Shown here in pieces: positions 24,711 to 34,346 of a stretch of 64,000 nt of DNA. Source of the stretch: Nesterenkonia xinjiangensis (GTDB lineage Bacteria; Actinomycetota; Actinomycetes; Actinomycetales; Micrococcaceae); NCBI RefSeq assembly GCF_013410745.1, contig NZ_JACCFY010000001.1:2666001-2730000 (forward strand), in the 5' to 3' direction. The notes under the pieces were generated by a model. The model worked only from the letters and a program-made list of their open reading frames with translations, did not search any database and was not told the DNA's origin. The translations under genes and the position numbers were made by a program. Each line of letters starts with the position of its first letter. Within the stretch, counting starts at the first letter, position 1.

Positions 24711-25949
24711 ATGAGCTTCGAGCCGCAGCAGGACACCCGTGCGACCGACGACGGCCTTCGCCCCTACAGGGCACGGGAAGACATGGCCGAGGACCGAGAC
24801 GTCCTCGATGAGCAGGCGACCTATCAGGATGCCCGGCGCCCTGGCACTGTGGCTGCGGCGGCGGATCAGCCGCTGTCCGTGAAGAGCCGGCAGCGCATGG
24901 ACTTCGCCGCATCCGAGGAGGCCCCCGAGAAGCCGCGTGTTCCGTGGAGGCTGACCGGGGCGACCTGGCGGTACAGCCTGAAGCGGACTCTTGCGGAGTT
25001 CAGCCGGGACCAGTGCACCGACCTGGCCGCCGGCCTGACCTACTATGCGGTGCTCTCGCTGTTCCCGGCGCTGATCGCGTTCGTCTCGCTGCTCTCCGTC
25101 GTCGGGCAGGCTCAAGCCACTCAGGACTTCATCCTGGAGACGATGTCGGAGCTCGTGGACGAGGAGTTCATGGACACCGTGGAGACCATCGTGGGAGTGG
25201 TGACCTCCGCCCCCGGGGCGGGCCTGGGCCTGGCGGTCGGAATCCTGGTGGCGATGTGGACGGCGTCGAACTATGTCAATGCCTTCTCCCGGGCGATGAA
25301 TCGGATCCACGAGGTTCCCGAGGGACGATCGATGCTGCAGCTGCGACCGGTGCTCTACAGCGTCACGGTGGGACTGATCGTGCTGGTGGCCCTCTCCGCG
25401 GTGATGCTGGTGATCTCCGGACCGCTGGCCGAGGCCATCGGGAACACCGTGGGGCTGGGTGAGACCGCAGTGACGGTGTGGGACTACGCGACCTATCCGG
25501 TGCTGCTGCTGGTGGCGGCCGCCTGCGTCGGGCTGCTCTACTACGCGACGCCGAACGTCCGACAGCCGGGGCCGCTCTGGATCTCGCCCGGCGCCCTGGT
25601 CGCCATCGTGGTGATGGTGCTGGCCACGATCGGGGTGGGGTTCTACATCGGAAACTTCGCCAGCTACGAGGCCACCTACGGGGCGCTGGCCGGGGTGATC
25701 ATCTTCCTGTTCTGGATCTACATCATGAATGTGGTCCTGCTGCTGGGAGCTGAGCTCGACGCCGAGCTGGAGCGTGGCCGGCAGCTCCAGGCCGGCATCG
25801 AGGCGGAGCGGACGCTCATGCTCTCCCCGCGGCAGCTCAAGTCGGCGGAGAAGTCCGCACAGAAGTACGAGCAGCTCGTGGCCCAAGGGCAGGCGTTGCG
25901 GATGAGCGAGGGACGGACCTTCGACGCGGAGGACGTCTGGCGACAGTGA
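24711..25949 (+). CDS. YihY/BrkB-family membrane protein
   Basis: 412 aa. An 80-residue polar N-terminus is followed by the YihY/BrkB domain with six membrane segments: DLAAGLTYYAVLSLFPALIAFVSLL, GLGLAVGILVAMWTASNYVNAFSRAMNRIH, and a late FLFWIYIMNVVLLLGAELDAELER, the family hallmark. The C-terminus is charged. The family was once called ribonuclease BN but that activity was a misassignment; it is now treated as a membrane protein of uncertain transport function. Placement beside Mrp could hint at ion or envelope stress, which is inference. Confidence 0.9.
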   Translation: MSFEPQQDTRATDDGLRPYRAREDMAEDRDVLDEQATYQDARRPGTVAAAADQPLSVKSRQRMDFAASEEAPEKPRVPWRLTGATWRYSLKRTLAEFSRDQCTDLAAGLTYYAVLSLFPALIAFVSLLSVVGQAQATQDFILETMSELVDEEFMDTVETIVGVVTSAPGAGLGLAVGILVAMWTASNYVNAFSRAMNRIHEVPEGRSMLQLRPVLYSVTVGLIVLVALSAVMLVISGPLAEAIGNTVGLGETAVTVWDYATYPVLLLVAAACVGLLYYATPNVRQPGPLWISPGALVAIVVMVLATIGVGFYIGNFASYEATYGALAGVIIFLFWIYIMNVVLLLGAELDAELERGRQLQAGIEAERTLMLSPRQLKSAEKSAQKYEQLVAQGQALRMSEGRTFDAEDVWRQ

Positions 25950-26014
25950 TCAGATCGTGACCTGCAGCACGCGCATCGAGGTGGATCTGAAACACTTGTG
26001 AAAAGTTTCCTTGA

Positions 26015-26020
26015 TAGACT
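26015..26020 (+). promoter_or_regulatory. Possible -10 box before the first peptide ABC operon
   Basis: tagact in an unusually AT-rich patch (25990-26020) after the yihY-like gene. The transcript would start near 26027 with a leader of about 155 nt. An imperfect dyad, gaaac...gtttc at 25989-26009, lies just upstream and could bind a regulator. Confidence 0.4.
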
Positions 26021-26182
26021 CCGGGCATCGGGTGACGTACGCAACATCGGGACGCGCTGATGCGTTCTGATGAGGCATGCGTGACCGACCACTGAGCGGG
26101 TCGCCGCAGCGACGACCTGCTCGACTGCAGTCGCGGCTGGGTTTGAAGCCCGTCGCTCGCACCCATGAGGAGAACATCGCAG

Positions 26183-27805
26183 ATGCGCACACACAGAACC
26201 TTCAGCCGCGGGGCGGTGGCCGTCTCTGCGGCGGCAGCCCTGACGCTGACTGCCTGCGGCGGCAACGGAGGCAACGGCGACGGCGGCGACGGTGACGCCC
26301 AGGCAGCAGATGGCGGCGGCACGGTCTCCGCCTACAACTGCGAGCCCCAGTTCCTGGTCCCCGGCAACTCGACCGAGGTCTGCGGCTCCTGGGTCCTGGA
26401 GAACCTGTTCACCGGCCTGACCCAGATCGACTACGACACCCTCGAGGCCGGCCCCGGTGTCGCCGAGAGCTGGGAGACCGAGGACAACGTCACCTGGACC
26501 TTCGAGCTCGGCGAGGACTGGACCTTCCACAACGGCGACCCGATCACCGCCCAGACCTTCGTCGATACCTGGAACTGGGTCGTGGCAGAGGACAACGCCC
26601 AGCAGAACGCGAACTTCCATGACAAGTTCCTCGGCTACGACGAGGTGGCCTCCGGCGACGCCGAGGAGATGGAGGGCGTCCGCGCGGTGGACGACTACAC
26701 TCTCGAGCTCGAGCTCACCGAGCCTTTCTCCCCGCTGCCGATGATGCTCTCCTACACCGGTTTCTACCCGATGCCGGATGTCGCCTTCGAGGACATCGAG
26801 GCCTTCGAGCAGGCTCCGGTCGGCAACGGCCGTTATCAGATGGACGGTGAGTGGGTCCACGACGAGGAGATCGCCGTGGAGCGCTTCGATGACTGGGCCG
26901 GCGAGGACCCGGGTGTCCCGCAGCGCATCGAGTGGAAGATCTACGCCGACATCGACACCGCCTACATGGACGTCCAGGCCGGGAACCTGGACATCATGGA
27001 CTCCGTGCCGCCGCATCTGCGGCCCAACATGGAGGCCGACTTCGGCGAGGACCAGGAGACCTTCGACACCTCCTCCTTCACCTACATGGGCTTCCCGCTC
27101 TACCAGGAGGACTTCGAGGACGAGGATGTCCGCCACGCGCTCTCCATGGCGATCGATCGCCAGGAGATCATCGACACCATCCACAACGGAGCCTTCACTC
27201 CGGCGTCGAACATCATCCCGCCGATGCTGCCCGAGGCTCGCGAGGACGCCTGCGAGTACTGCGAGTTCGATCCTGACGCAGCCGCTGAGCTCTACGAGGA
27301 GGCCGGCGGTCCTGAGGACCTGACGGTGTACTTCAACTCCGGTGCGGGGCATGAGGAGTGGACCGAGGCCATCGCCAACCAGTGGCAGCAGCACCTGGGT
27401 GTGGAGAACGTGAGCTTCGAGTCCCTGGAGTTCGCCCAGTACCTCGATCTGCACGACAACGATGAGATCACCGGACCGTACCGTCTGGGCTGGGTGCTCT
27501 CCTACCCCTCGCCGCAGTACGCGATGGAGCCGATCTACACCACTGGCCAGTCCTCGAACTACGCGGGCTTCTCCAATGAGGAGTTCGACGACCTCATCGA
27601 CGAGGCGAACGCTGCTCTGGAGGAGGACGAGGCCGCCGAGCTCTACCAGCAGGCCGAGGACATCCTGCTGGAGGAGATGCCGGTCATCCCCCTGTGGTTC
27701 CAGAACTTCGGCGTGGTCCACTCGGACCGCATCGACGGCGACAGCGTCCTGATGGACCCGCGCACCTTCCTGCGTGTCGAGCAGCTCGTCGTCGCCGAGG
27801 ACTGA
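26183..27805 (+). CDS. Peptide ABC transporter binding lipoprotein 1 (SBP family 5)
   Basis: 540 aa. Lipoprotein signal with Cys25 in LTAC, then an SBP_bac_5 domain with VAESWETEDNVTWTFEL, TFHNGDPITAQTFVDTWNW, VRHALSMAIDRQEI and EEMPVIPLWFQNFGV. Two cysteine pairs outside the lipid Cys (CEPQ...EVCG near the N-terminus and CEYC in the middle) are kept in the next two paralogues. The protein is very acidic. ATG 26183 has gaggag 10 nt upstream. It is the first of three tandem paralogues and captures peptides or similar ligands for the permease downstream. Confidence 0.92.
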   Translation: MRTHRTFSRGAVAVSAAAALTLTACGGNGGNGDGGDGDAQAADGGGTVSAYNCEPQFLVPGNSTEVCGSWVLENLFTGLTQIDYDTLEAGPGVAESWETEDNVTWTFELGEDWTFHNGDPITAQTFVDTWNWVVAEDNAQQNANFHDKFLGYDEVASGDAEEMEGVRAVDDYTLELELTEPFSPLPMMLSYTGFYPMPDVAFEDIEAFEQAPVGNGRYQMDGEWVHDEEIAVERFDDWAGEDPGVPQRIEWKIYADIDTAYMDVQAGNLDIMDSVPPHLRPNMEADFGEDQETFDTSSFTYMGFPLYQEDFEDEDVRHALSMAIDRQEIIDTIHNGAFTPASNIIPPMLPEAREDACEYCEFDPDAAAELYEEAGGPEDLTVYFNSGAGHEEWTEAIANQWQQHLGVENVSFESLEFAQYLDLHDNDEITGPYRLGWVLSYPSPQYAMEPIYTTGQSSNYAGFSNEEFDDLIDEANAALEEDEAAELYQQAEDILLEEMPVIPLWFQNFGVVHSDRIDGDSVLMDPRTFLRVEQLVVAED

Positions 27806-27826
27806 GGGCCCGAGCGCCACAGCATG

Positions 27827-27871
27827 AGGACGCGGTCCGTGCCGGCCACAAGCCTGGACGGGCCGCGTCCT
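27827..27871 (+). terminator. Hairpin between binding proteins 1 and 2
   Basis: A 14-bp stem with one G-U pair (27827-27840 with 27858-27871), 22 nt after the stop of the first binding protein. It may end most transcripts or protect the upstream message. Confidence 0.65.
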
Positions 27872-28016
27872 TCTGCCGGGACGAGGCACGACGTCGCCTC
27901 TTCCCCCAAATCACCGGCCGCACACGCTGCGGCGCTGCCCGCGGCACACTTGCACCGCGCGACACAGACGACCCCGACCGGCCTGGGTCACGAGCCCGGC
28001 CCGGTGAAGGAGCCCC

Positions 28017-29660
28017 GTGAAGAGCACCAGCCATAGACCCTCGTCCCTCCACGCCCGGGGGACACCCACACGTCTGACCGACTCCCGCTCCGGCCGCTCC
28101 GCGCTGGCCGGTGCCGGCCTCAGCACCGCCCTGGTGCTCAGCGCCTGCGGTGAAGGCGGCGAAGAGTCGGACGTCTCGGATGGGGGCGAGTTCAGCGCCT
28201 ACACCTGCGAGCCCCAGAGCCTGACGCCGGGCGACACCTCGGAGGTCTGCGGGGCCCGAGTGCTCGAGCAGCTCTTCACCGGGCTCACCGAGATCGACTA
28301 CGACACCTTCGAGGCCGCCCCGGGTGTGGCCACGGAGTGGGGGTCCGAGGACAACGTCACCTGGACATTCCAGCTGCGCGATGACTACACCTTCCACAAC
28401 GGCGACCCGATCGACGCCCACACGTTCGTCGACACCTTCACCTGGACGGCCGACACGGAGAACGCGCAGGTGAACTCTGAGTTCTACGAGATCATCGCTG
28501 GCTACGAGGAGCTTCAGGAGGGTGAGACCGAGGAGCTCGCCGGTGTGCGCGCCCTGGACGACCACACTCTGGAGATCGAGCTCTCCGAGCCGTTCGGGCA
28601 GCTGCCGGTCCACGTGGGCCTGCTGGGCTTCTCACCTCTCCCGGACGTGGCCTACGAGGACATGGACGCCTTCGAGCAGGCCCCGATCGGCAACGGCCGC
28701 TACCAGATGGACGGGGAGTGGGTGCATGACACCGAGATCGCCGTGACGCGCCACGAGGACTGGCCCGGCGAGGTGCCGGGCCAGGCGGAGCGCATCCAGT
28801 GGATGATCTACTCGGACGTCGGCACGGCCTACATGGATGTTCAGGCGGGGGAGCTCGACCTGCTCGAACAGGCCCCGCCGGAGCAGATCCCGAACATGGA
28901 GGCGGACTTCGGAGAGAATCAGGGCGCCTTCGAGACCGGCACCTTCACCTACCTCGGCTTCCCGCTCTATCAGGAGGAGTTCCAGGACCCTGACGTCCGC
29001 CGGGCGCTGTCCATGGCCATCGACCGGGACTCGATCGTGGAGACCATCTTCGACGGCGGCATGCAGCCTGCACGCTCCATCATCCCTCCGGTCCTCCCGG
29101 AGGGTCGCGAGGATGCCTGCGAAGCCTGTGACCATGACCCGGAGGCCGCGGCCGACCTCTACGAGTCCGCCGGCGGGCCCACCGAGCTGGAGATCTACTT
29201 CAACTCGGGAGCCGGCCACGATGACTGGGTGGAGGCCGTCACCCATCAGTGGCAGCAGCACCTGGGCATCGAGGACATCACCTTCCGTTCCCTGGACTTC
29301 GCCCAGTACCTGGACGACCTCACCGAGGAGAACGCGGCCGGGCCCTTCCGCCTCGGGTGGACCCTCTCCTCGCCGAGCGCCCAGTACGCGATGGAGCCGA
29401 TCTACTCCACCGGCGCCTCCCGGAACTTCGCGGGCTACTCCAGCGAGGACTTCGACGCTCTCATCGCCGAGGCCAATGCGGCGGACGTCGAGGAGGCTGG
29501 TCCGCTCTACCACGAGGTCGAGGACGTCCTGCTGGAGGACCTGCCGGTCATTCCGCTGTGGTTCAACCAGCAGCACGTGGTGCACACCGAGCGCATCTCC
29601 GACGTCGAGGTCAGCCCGCGCGGCCTGCCCCGCGTCGAGTCCATCACCGTCACCGAGTGA
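28017..29660 (+). CDS. Peptide ABC transporter binding lipoprotein 2 (SBP family 5)
   Basis: 547 aa paralogue of the genes on either side, alignable along its whole length. The signal region is odd: about 28 polar residues precede the hydrophobic stretch and the lipobox LSAC (Cys44). Start is GTG 28017 with aaggag 4 nt upstream. The SBP_bac_5 core shows VTWTFQLRDDYTFHNGDPIDA, RRALSMAIDRDSIVETI and EDLPVIPLWFNQQ. The extra cysteine pairs (CEPQ...EVCG, CEAC) are kept. Different residues in the ligand-binding half suggest a different specificity with a shared permease. Confidence 0.9.
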   Translation: MKSTSHRPSSLHARGTPTRLTDSRSGRSALAGAGLSTALVLSACGEGGEESDVSDGGEFSAYTCEPQSLTPGDTSEVCGARVLEQLFTGLTEIDYDTFEAAPGVATEWGSEDNVTWTFQLRDDYTFHNGDPIDAHTFVDTFTWTADTENAQVNSEFYEIIAGYEELQEGETEELAGVRALDDHTLEIELSEPFGQLPVHVGLLGFSPLPDVAYEDMDAFEQAPIGNGRYQMDGEWVHDTEIAVTRHEDWPGEVPGQAERIQWMIYSDVGTAYMDVQAGELDLLEQAPPEQIPNMEADFGENQGAFETGTFTYLGFPLYQEEFQDPDVRRALSMAIDRDSIVETIFDGGMQPARSIIPPVLPEGREDACEACDHDPEAAADLYESAGGPTELEIYFNSGAGHDDWVEAVTHQWQQHLGIEDITFRSLDFAQYLDDLTEENAAGPFRLGWTLSSPSAQYAMEPIYSTGASRNFAGYSSEDFDALIAEANAADVEEAGPLYHEVEDVLLEDLPVIPLWFNQQHVVHTERISDVEVSPRGLPRVESITVTE

Positions 29661-29723
29661 GGCGGCCCGGTCGGCCACCATGCTCCCCAGGACCGCATCC
29701 TGCTGCAAGGAAGTGAACATCTG

Positions 29724-31316
29724 ATGAGGACACATTCAGCACCCGCCCGTCTTGTCGCCGTCAGCGCGGCCGCAGCCCTGCTGCTGACCGCCTGCGGAGA
29801 CGACGACGGCGAGACCCAGGCTGCCGGCGACGACGACGGCGGCACGCTGAGCATCTACAACTGCGAGCCGCAGAACCTGATGCCCGGCAACAACACCGAG
29901 AACTGCGGCTCGCGGATCCTGGAGCAGCTCTTCACCGGGCTCACCCAGATCGACTACGAGAACTACGAGGCCGTGCCTGCTGTGGCGGAGAGCTGGGAGA
30001 CCGAGGACCAGACCACCTGGACGTTCCACCTGCGGGAGGACTTCACCTTCCACAACGGGGATCCGGTCACCGCACAGACCTTCGTCGACACGTTCAACTG
30101 GGTCGTGGACCCGGACAACGCGCAGGCCGGGGCCACCTTCCATGACAAGTTCCTCGGCTATGACGAGGTCCTCGCGGGAGACGCAGAGGAGATGGAGGGT
30201 GTCCGCGCCGTCGACGAGCACACTCTGGAGCTGGAGCTCACCGAGGCCTTCGGCCAGCTGCCGGTGGTGCTGACCTACACGTCCTTCTTCCCGATGCCGG
30301 AGGTCGCCTTCGAGGACATGGAGGCCTTCCAGACCGCACCGATCGGCAACGGGCGCTACCAGATGGACGGTGAGTGGGTCCACGACGTCGAGGTCGCCAT
30401 GGAACGCTATGAGGAGTGGCCCGGCGAGGAGCCCGGATCCCCGCAGCGCCTCGAATGGATGATCTACAACGACGTCGACACCGCCTACACCGACGTGCTC
30501 GCCGGGAACCTCGACATCCTCGGGGAGGTCCCGCCACATCGGATCACCGGCATCGAGGACGACTTCGGCGACGACTGGTCCCAGCACGAGAGCTCGCGAT
30601 TCGTCTACATGGGCTTCCCCCTCTACGACGAGGAGTTCCAGGACGCGGACCTGCGTCACGCGATGTCCATGGCGATCGACCGGGAGGAGATCATCGAGAA
30701 CATCTTCGACGGCTCCCAGACCGCCGCCCGCTCGATCCTGCCGCCGGTGCTGCCGCAGGGCCGCGATGATGCCTGCGAGCACTGCCACTTCGACCCAGAG
30801 GTGGCTGCCGACCTCTATGAGGCCGCCGGCGGCCCCGAGGAGCTGACGCTCTACACAGATACCGGCACCGGTCATGACGACTACGTCGAGGCCATCGGCA
30901 ACCAGTGGGCCCAGAACCTCGGTGTCGAGGAGATCCGCTACGAGTCCCTGGACTTCGCTCAGTATCTTGACCTGCACGAGTCCGAGGGCGTGACCGGGCC
31001 GTATCGGCTGGGCTGGCTGCTGGCCTACCCGTCCCCGCAGTACGCCATGGAGCCGCTCTACTCGGAAGGGGCGCCTTCGAACTATTCGGGATACGCCTCC
31101 GAGGACTTCGACGCGCTCATCGATCAGGCGAACGCCGCGGATGTCGATGACGCCGACGAGATTTACCAGCAGGCCGAGGACATCCTGCTGGAGGACCTTC
31201 CGGTCATTCCGCTGTGGTTCCAGGACTACTTCATCGTGCACAGCGACCGGGTCGCTGACGTGGAGATGGACCTGCGCAGCTACGTCCGGGTCGAGGATGT
31301 GACGGTGACGGACTGA
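29724..31316 (+). CDS. Peptide ABC transporter binding lipoprotein 3 (SBP family 5)
   Basis: 530 aa, third of the tandem paralogues, with Cys24 in the lipobox LTAC. The core has QTTWTFHLREDFTFHNGDPVTA, RHAMSMAIDREEIIENIF and EDLPVIPLWFQDY; cysteine pairs CEPQ...ENCG and CEHC are kept. Only 63 nt separate it from gene 2, so the two are probably cotranscribed, while a 211-nt gap with a hairpin separates genes 1 and 2. Start ATG 29724 with aaggaa 11 nt upstream. It lies directly before the permease genes. Confidence 0.92.
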   Translation: MRTHSAPARLVAVSAAAALLLTACGDDDGETQAAGDDDGGTLSIYNCEPQNLMPGNNTENCGSRILEQLFTGLTQIDYENYEAVPAVAESWETEDQTTWTFHLREDFTFHNGDPVTAQTFVDTFNWVVDPDNAQAGATFHDKFLGYDEVLAGDAEEMEGVRAVDEHTLELELTEAFGQLPVVLTYTSFFPMPEVAFEDMEAFQTAPIGNGRYQMDGEWVHDVEVAMERYEEWPGEEPGSPQRLEWMIYNDVDTAYTDVLAGNLDILGEVPPHRITGIEDDFGDDWSQHESSRFVYMGFPLYDEEFQDADLRHAMSMAIDREEIIENIFDGSQTAARSILPPVLPQGRDDACEHCHFDPEVAADLYEAAGGPEELTLYTDTGTGHDDYVEAIGNQWAQNLGVEEIRYESLDFAQYLDLHESEGVTGPYRLGWLLAYPSPQYAMEPLYSEGAPSNYSGYASEDFDALIDQANAADVDDADEIYQQAEDILLEDLPVIPLWFQDYFIVHSDRVADVEMDLRSYVRVEDVTVTD

Positions 31317-31347
31317 CTGAGACCCGGCCGACCGCCTAGTATGAGCT

Positions 31348-31381
31348 CGGCGTCGTGGGCCCCGTTCGGTCCGCGACGCCG
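31348..31381 (+). terminator. Hairpin between binding protein 3 and permease
   Basis: cggcgtcg (31348-31355) pairs with cgacgccg (31374-31381). It lies 30 nt after the binding protein stop and 47 nt before the permease start, a place where partial termination would favour binding protein over permease. Confidence 0.5.
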
Positions 31382-31427
31382 GGCATCTCCCTGACATGCC
31401 CTTCAAGACCACCCACCAAGGACTCTC

Positions 31428-32354
31428 ATGACCCGATACATCATTCGGCGTCTGCTCCAGTTCATCCCGGTACTCCTCATCGCGACCCTGTTGGTCTACG
31501 CGATGGTGTTCCTCATGCCGGGGGACCCGATCCGCGCACTGGCCGGCGACCGGCCGATGAGCGACGCGGTGCGGGAGACGCTTCGTGAGCAGTACAACCT
31601 CGATGACCCCTTCCTCGTCCAGTACGGCAAGTACATCTGGGGAGTCTTCACCGCAGCCGACTTCGGCACGACCTTCACCGGCCGCCCGGTGCTGGACATC
31701 ATCCAGCAGCGCCTGCCGGTGACCCTCCAACTGGCGGCGGTGGCCCTGGTCATCCAGTCCGTCATCGGCATTATCGCCGGCGCGCTGGCCGCCATCTATC
31801 GCGATCGCTTCATCGACCGCCTCGTCCAGGTCTCCACCGTCCTGGTCGTCGCGCTGCCGGTGATCGCCATCGCGTTCCTGCTGCAGCTGGTCTTCGGCCT
31901 GAACCTGGGCTGGTTCCCCATCGCCGGCGCCCGGGAAGGGCTGGTCAGCTTCATCCTGCCAGGGGTTGCCATGGCTGCGGTGTCCACCGCGATGGTGGCG
32001 CGGCTGCTGCGCGGAGAGCTCATGGACGCTCTGCATTCCGACTACGTCCGCACCGCCACCGCCAAAGGGCTGACACGCGGACGCGTGGTCGGACGCCATG
32101 CGATGCGCAATTCGCTGATCCCCGTGGTCACGTTCCTCGGCGCGGATCTTGCCACGATGATGGGCGGCTCCATCGTCGTTGAATCGATCTTCAATCTTCC
32201 GGGCCTGGGCAATCAGGTGTTCCAGTCCATCCAGGCGCAGGAGGGGACCGTCGTCGTCGGCATCGTCACGCTGTTCGTGATCTTCTTCGTCATCGTGAAC
32301 CTCGTCGTCGACCTTCTCTACGGCCTGCTCGACCCAAGGATCCGCTATGAGTGA
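31428..32354 (+). CDS. Peptide ABC transporter permease, DppB-like
   Basis: 308 aa, six membrane helices. Begins MTRYIIRRLLQFIPVLLIATLLVY, the DppB/OppB N-terminus, and has the EAA loop DYVRTATAKGLTRGRVVGRHAMRNSLIPVVTFLG, which docks on the ATPases, and the end DLLYGLLDPRIRYE. Pairs with the next gene, whose start overlaps by 8 nt. Confidence 0.94.
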   Translation: MTRYIIRRLLQFIPVLLIATLLVYAMVFLMPGDPIRALAGDRPMSDAVRETLREQYNLDDPFLVQYGKYIWGVFTAADFGTTFTGRPVLDIIQQRLPVTLQLAAVALVIQSVIGIIAGALAAIYRDRFIDRLVQVSTVLVVALPVIAIAFLLQLVFGLNLGWFPIAGAREGLVSFILPGVAMAAVSTAMVARLLRGELMDALHSDYVRTATAKGLTRGRVVGRHAMRNSLIPVVTFLGADLATMMGGSIVVESIFNLPGLGNQVFQSIQAQEGTVVVGIVTLFVIFFVIVNLVVDLLYGLLDPRIRYE

Positions 32355-33282
32355 CACCGCACTGCACACCCAAGACTCTTCCCGCGAACCCGGTCAGCAG
32401 AGCCAGACCGAGGTCCAGGATGCGAAGCACACCGAGGAGGCCAGCCTCTGGGCCGATGCTTGGCGGACGCTGCGGAAGAACCCGTGGTTCATCGTCGCCG
32501 CCACGCTGCTGGTGGTGCTGCTCGCGATGGCGGCCTTCCCTCAGCTCTTCACCAACACCGACCCGCGCGAGTGTCTGCTGAGTCGCAGCCGCCAGGGGCC
32601 CTCCGCCGCACACTGGTTCGGCACCGACGTCCAGGGCTGCGACTACTACACCCGCGTCCTCTACGGGGCCCGGAACTCCATCGCCATCGGCTTCATCACC
32701 ACGATCGGCGTGTTCGTCGTCGCCGTGGTCATGGGGCTTCTGGCCGGCTACTTCGGCCGCATGGTGGACACGGTGCTCGCCCGCCTGGCGGACATGGTCT
32801 TCGCCGTGCCCTACATTCTGGCCGCTCTGGTGTTCCTGAACTCCATCGAGGATCGGGGTGTCACGGAAGTCTCCGGCATCCTGATCTGCTTCACCTGGCC
32901 CGTCATGATGCGTCTGATGCGTGGTTCGGTGCTCTCGGTGGCCAATACCGAGTACGTGGTGGCCGCTCGGGCGCTGGGGGCCGGTCATCTGACGATCATG
33001 CGTCGCCACATCCTGCCGAACTCGCTGGGTCCGGTGATCGGCTATGCCACGGTGTTCGTCGGCATCATCGTCGGCGCTGAGGCGACGTTGACCTACCTGG
33101 GCGTGGGTCTGCAGCTGCCGTCCATCTCGTGGGGTCTGCAGCTGCAGAACGCCCAGCCCTATCTACAGTCGCACCCGCATCTGATCCTGTTCCCGCTGAT
33201 CTTCGTCGGTGTGACCGTGTTCGCCTTCATGACACTGGGCGATGCGGTCCGTGACGCGATCGATCCCAAGGGCAGGAAATGA
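32347..33282 (+). CDS. Peptide ABC transporter permease, DppC-like
   Basis: 311 aa. Cytosolic N-terminus of about 45 residues, then helices with a PTAAHWFGTDVQGCDYYTRVLYGARNSI-type extracytoplasmic segment and the EAA loop EYVVAARALGAGHLTIMRRHILPN. Ends [14 protein letters not shown] as in DppC/OppC. The ORF overlaps the gene before by 8 nt and the ATPase gene after by 4 nt, so the operon is tightly coupled. Confidence 0.94.
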   Translation: MSDTALHTQDSSREPGQQSQTEVQDAKHTEEASLWADAWRTLRKNPWFIVAATLLVVLLAMAAFPQLFTNTDPRECLLSRSRQGPSAAHWFGTDVQGCDYYTRVLYGARNSIAIGFITTIGVFVVAVVMGLLAGYFGRMVDTVLARLADMVFAVPYILAALVFLNSIEDRGVTEVSGILICFTWPVMMRLMRGSVLSVANTEYVVAARALGAGHLTIMRRHILPNSLGPVIGYATVFVGIIVGAEATLTYLGVGLQLPSISWGLQLQNAQPYLQSHPHLILFPLIFVGVTVFAFMTLGDAVRDAIDPKGRK

Positions 33283-34346
33283 GGCAGGAGACCATGAGCA
33301 CGCATGAGACACAGCCCGACACCGGGCAGAGGACGACCAGCCATGGCCCGCTCCTGGAGGTCAAGGACCTCCATGTCGAGTTCCGCACCAAGGCGGGGGT
33401 GGCCCAGGCCATCAACGGGCTGAACTTCACCTTGAACGCTGGGGAGACTCTGGCGATCCTGGGGGAGTCCGGTTCGGGCAAGTCGGTGACGGCCCAGACG
33501 ATCATGGGCATCCTCGACATGCCTCCGGGCCACATCGCCGGTGGGGAGATCCTCTACCGTGGTGAGGACCTGCTGACCATGCCGGCGGAGAAACGGCGCA
33601 GGCTGCGCGGCACGGACATCTCCATGATCTTCCAGGACGCGCTGTCCTCGCTGAACCCGGTGCTGCCGGTCGGCTGGCAGATCGCCGAGATGTTCCGCGT
33701 CCACCGGGGCATGAAGCGACGTGCGGCCCGGGAGAAGGCCATCGAGATGATGCGACGCGTCGGCATCCCGGCCGCGGAGGAACGCGTGGGGGACTTCCCC
33801 CACCAGTTCTCCGGCGGCATGCGCCAGCGCATCATGATCGCCATGGCCATCTCCCTGGATCCCGATGTGCTGATCGCTGACGAGCCCACCACGGCGCTGG
33901 ACGTCACCGTCCAGGCCCAGGTGATGCGCCTGCTGAATGACCTGCAGGTCGAACACAACATGGGCCTGATCCTCATCACCCATGATCTGGGCGTGGTGGC
34001 CGATGTCGCGGACAAGATCGCGGTGATGTATGCCGGCCGCGTGATGGAGGCTGCCGACGTCTTCGAGATCTACCGGCAGCCGGCGCACCCCTACACGCGG
34101 GGTCTGTTGGAGTCGATCCCGCGCATCGACGGTGAGGACGAGAGGCTGAAGGCCATCCCAGGCCTGCCCCCGATGCTCACCGACATGCCCCCGGGCTGCC
34201 CGTTCAATCCACGGTGCGAGTTCGCCACCGACCTGTGTCGCAGCGAGCGGCCGGAGCTGCGCGAGATCACCCGGGGCCACACATCGGCCTGCCATCATGC
34301 GGAGAAGATCTACACCCTCGAGGAGGCTCAGGATGAGTCAGTCTGA
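33279..34346 (+). CDS. Peptide ABC transporter ATPase, DppD-like
   Basis: 355 aa. Walker A GESGSGKS at 62-69, the signature [14 protein letters not shown], Walker [16 protein letters not shown], the H-loop in [11 protein letters not shown], and the oligopeptide C-terminal extension with [14 protein letters not shown], which in this family can hold an iron-sulfur cluster or zinc. ATG 33279 overlaps the permease stop; ATG 33294 is an alternative. Confidence 0.94.
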   Translation: MRQETMSTHETQPDTGQRTTSHGPLLEVKDLHVEFRTKAGVAQAINGLNFTLNAGETLAILGESGSGKSVTAQTIMGILDMPPGHIAGGEILYRGEDLLTMPAEKRRRLRGTDISMIFQDALSSLNPVLPVGWQIAEMFRVHRGMKRRAAREKAIEMMRRVGIPAAEERVGDFPHQFSGGMRQRIMIAMAISLDPDVLIADEPTTALDVTVQAQVMRLLNDLQVEHNMGLILITHDLGVVADVADKIAVMYAGRVMEAADVFEIYRQPAHPYTRGLLESIPRIDGEDERLKAIPGLPPMLTDMPPGCPFNPRCEFATDLCRSERPELREITRGHTSACHHAEKIYTLEEAQDESV

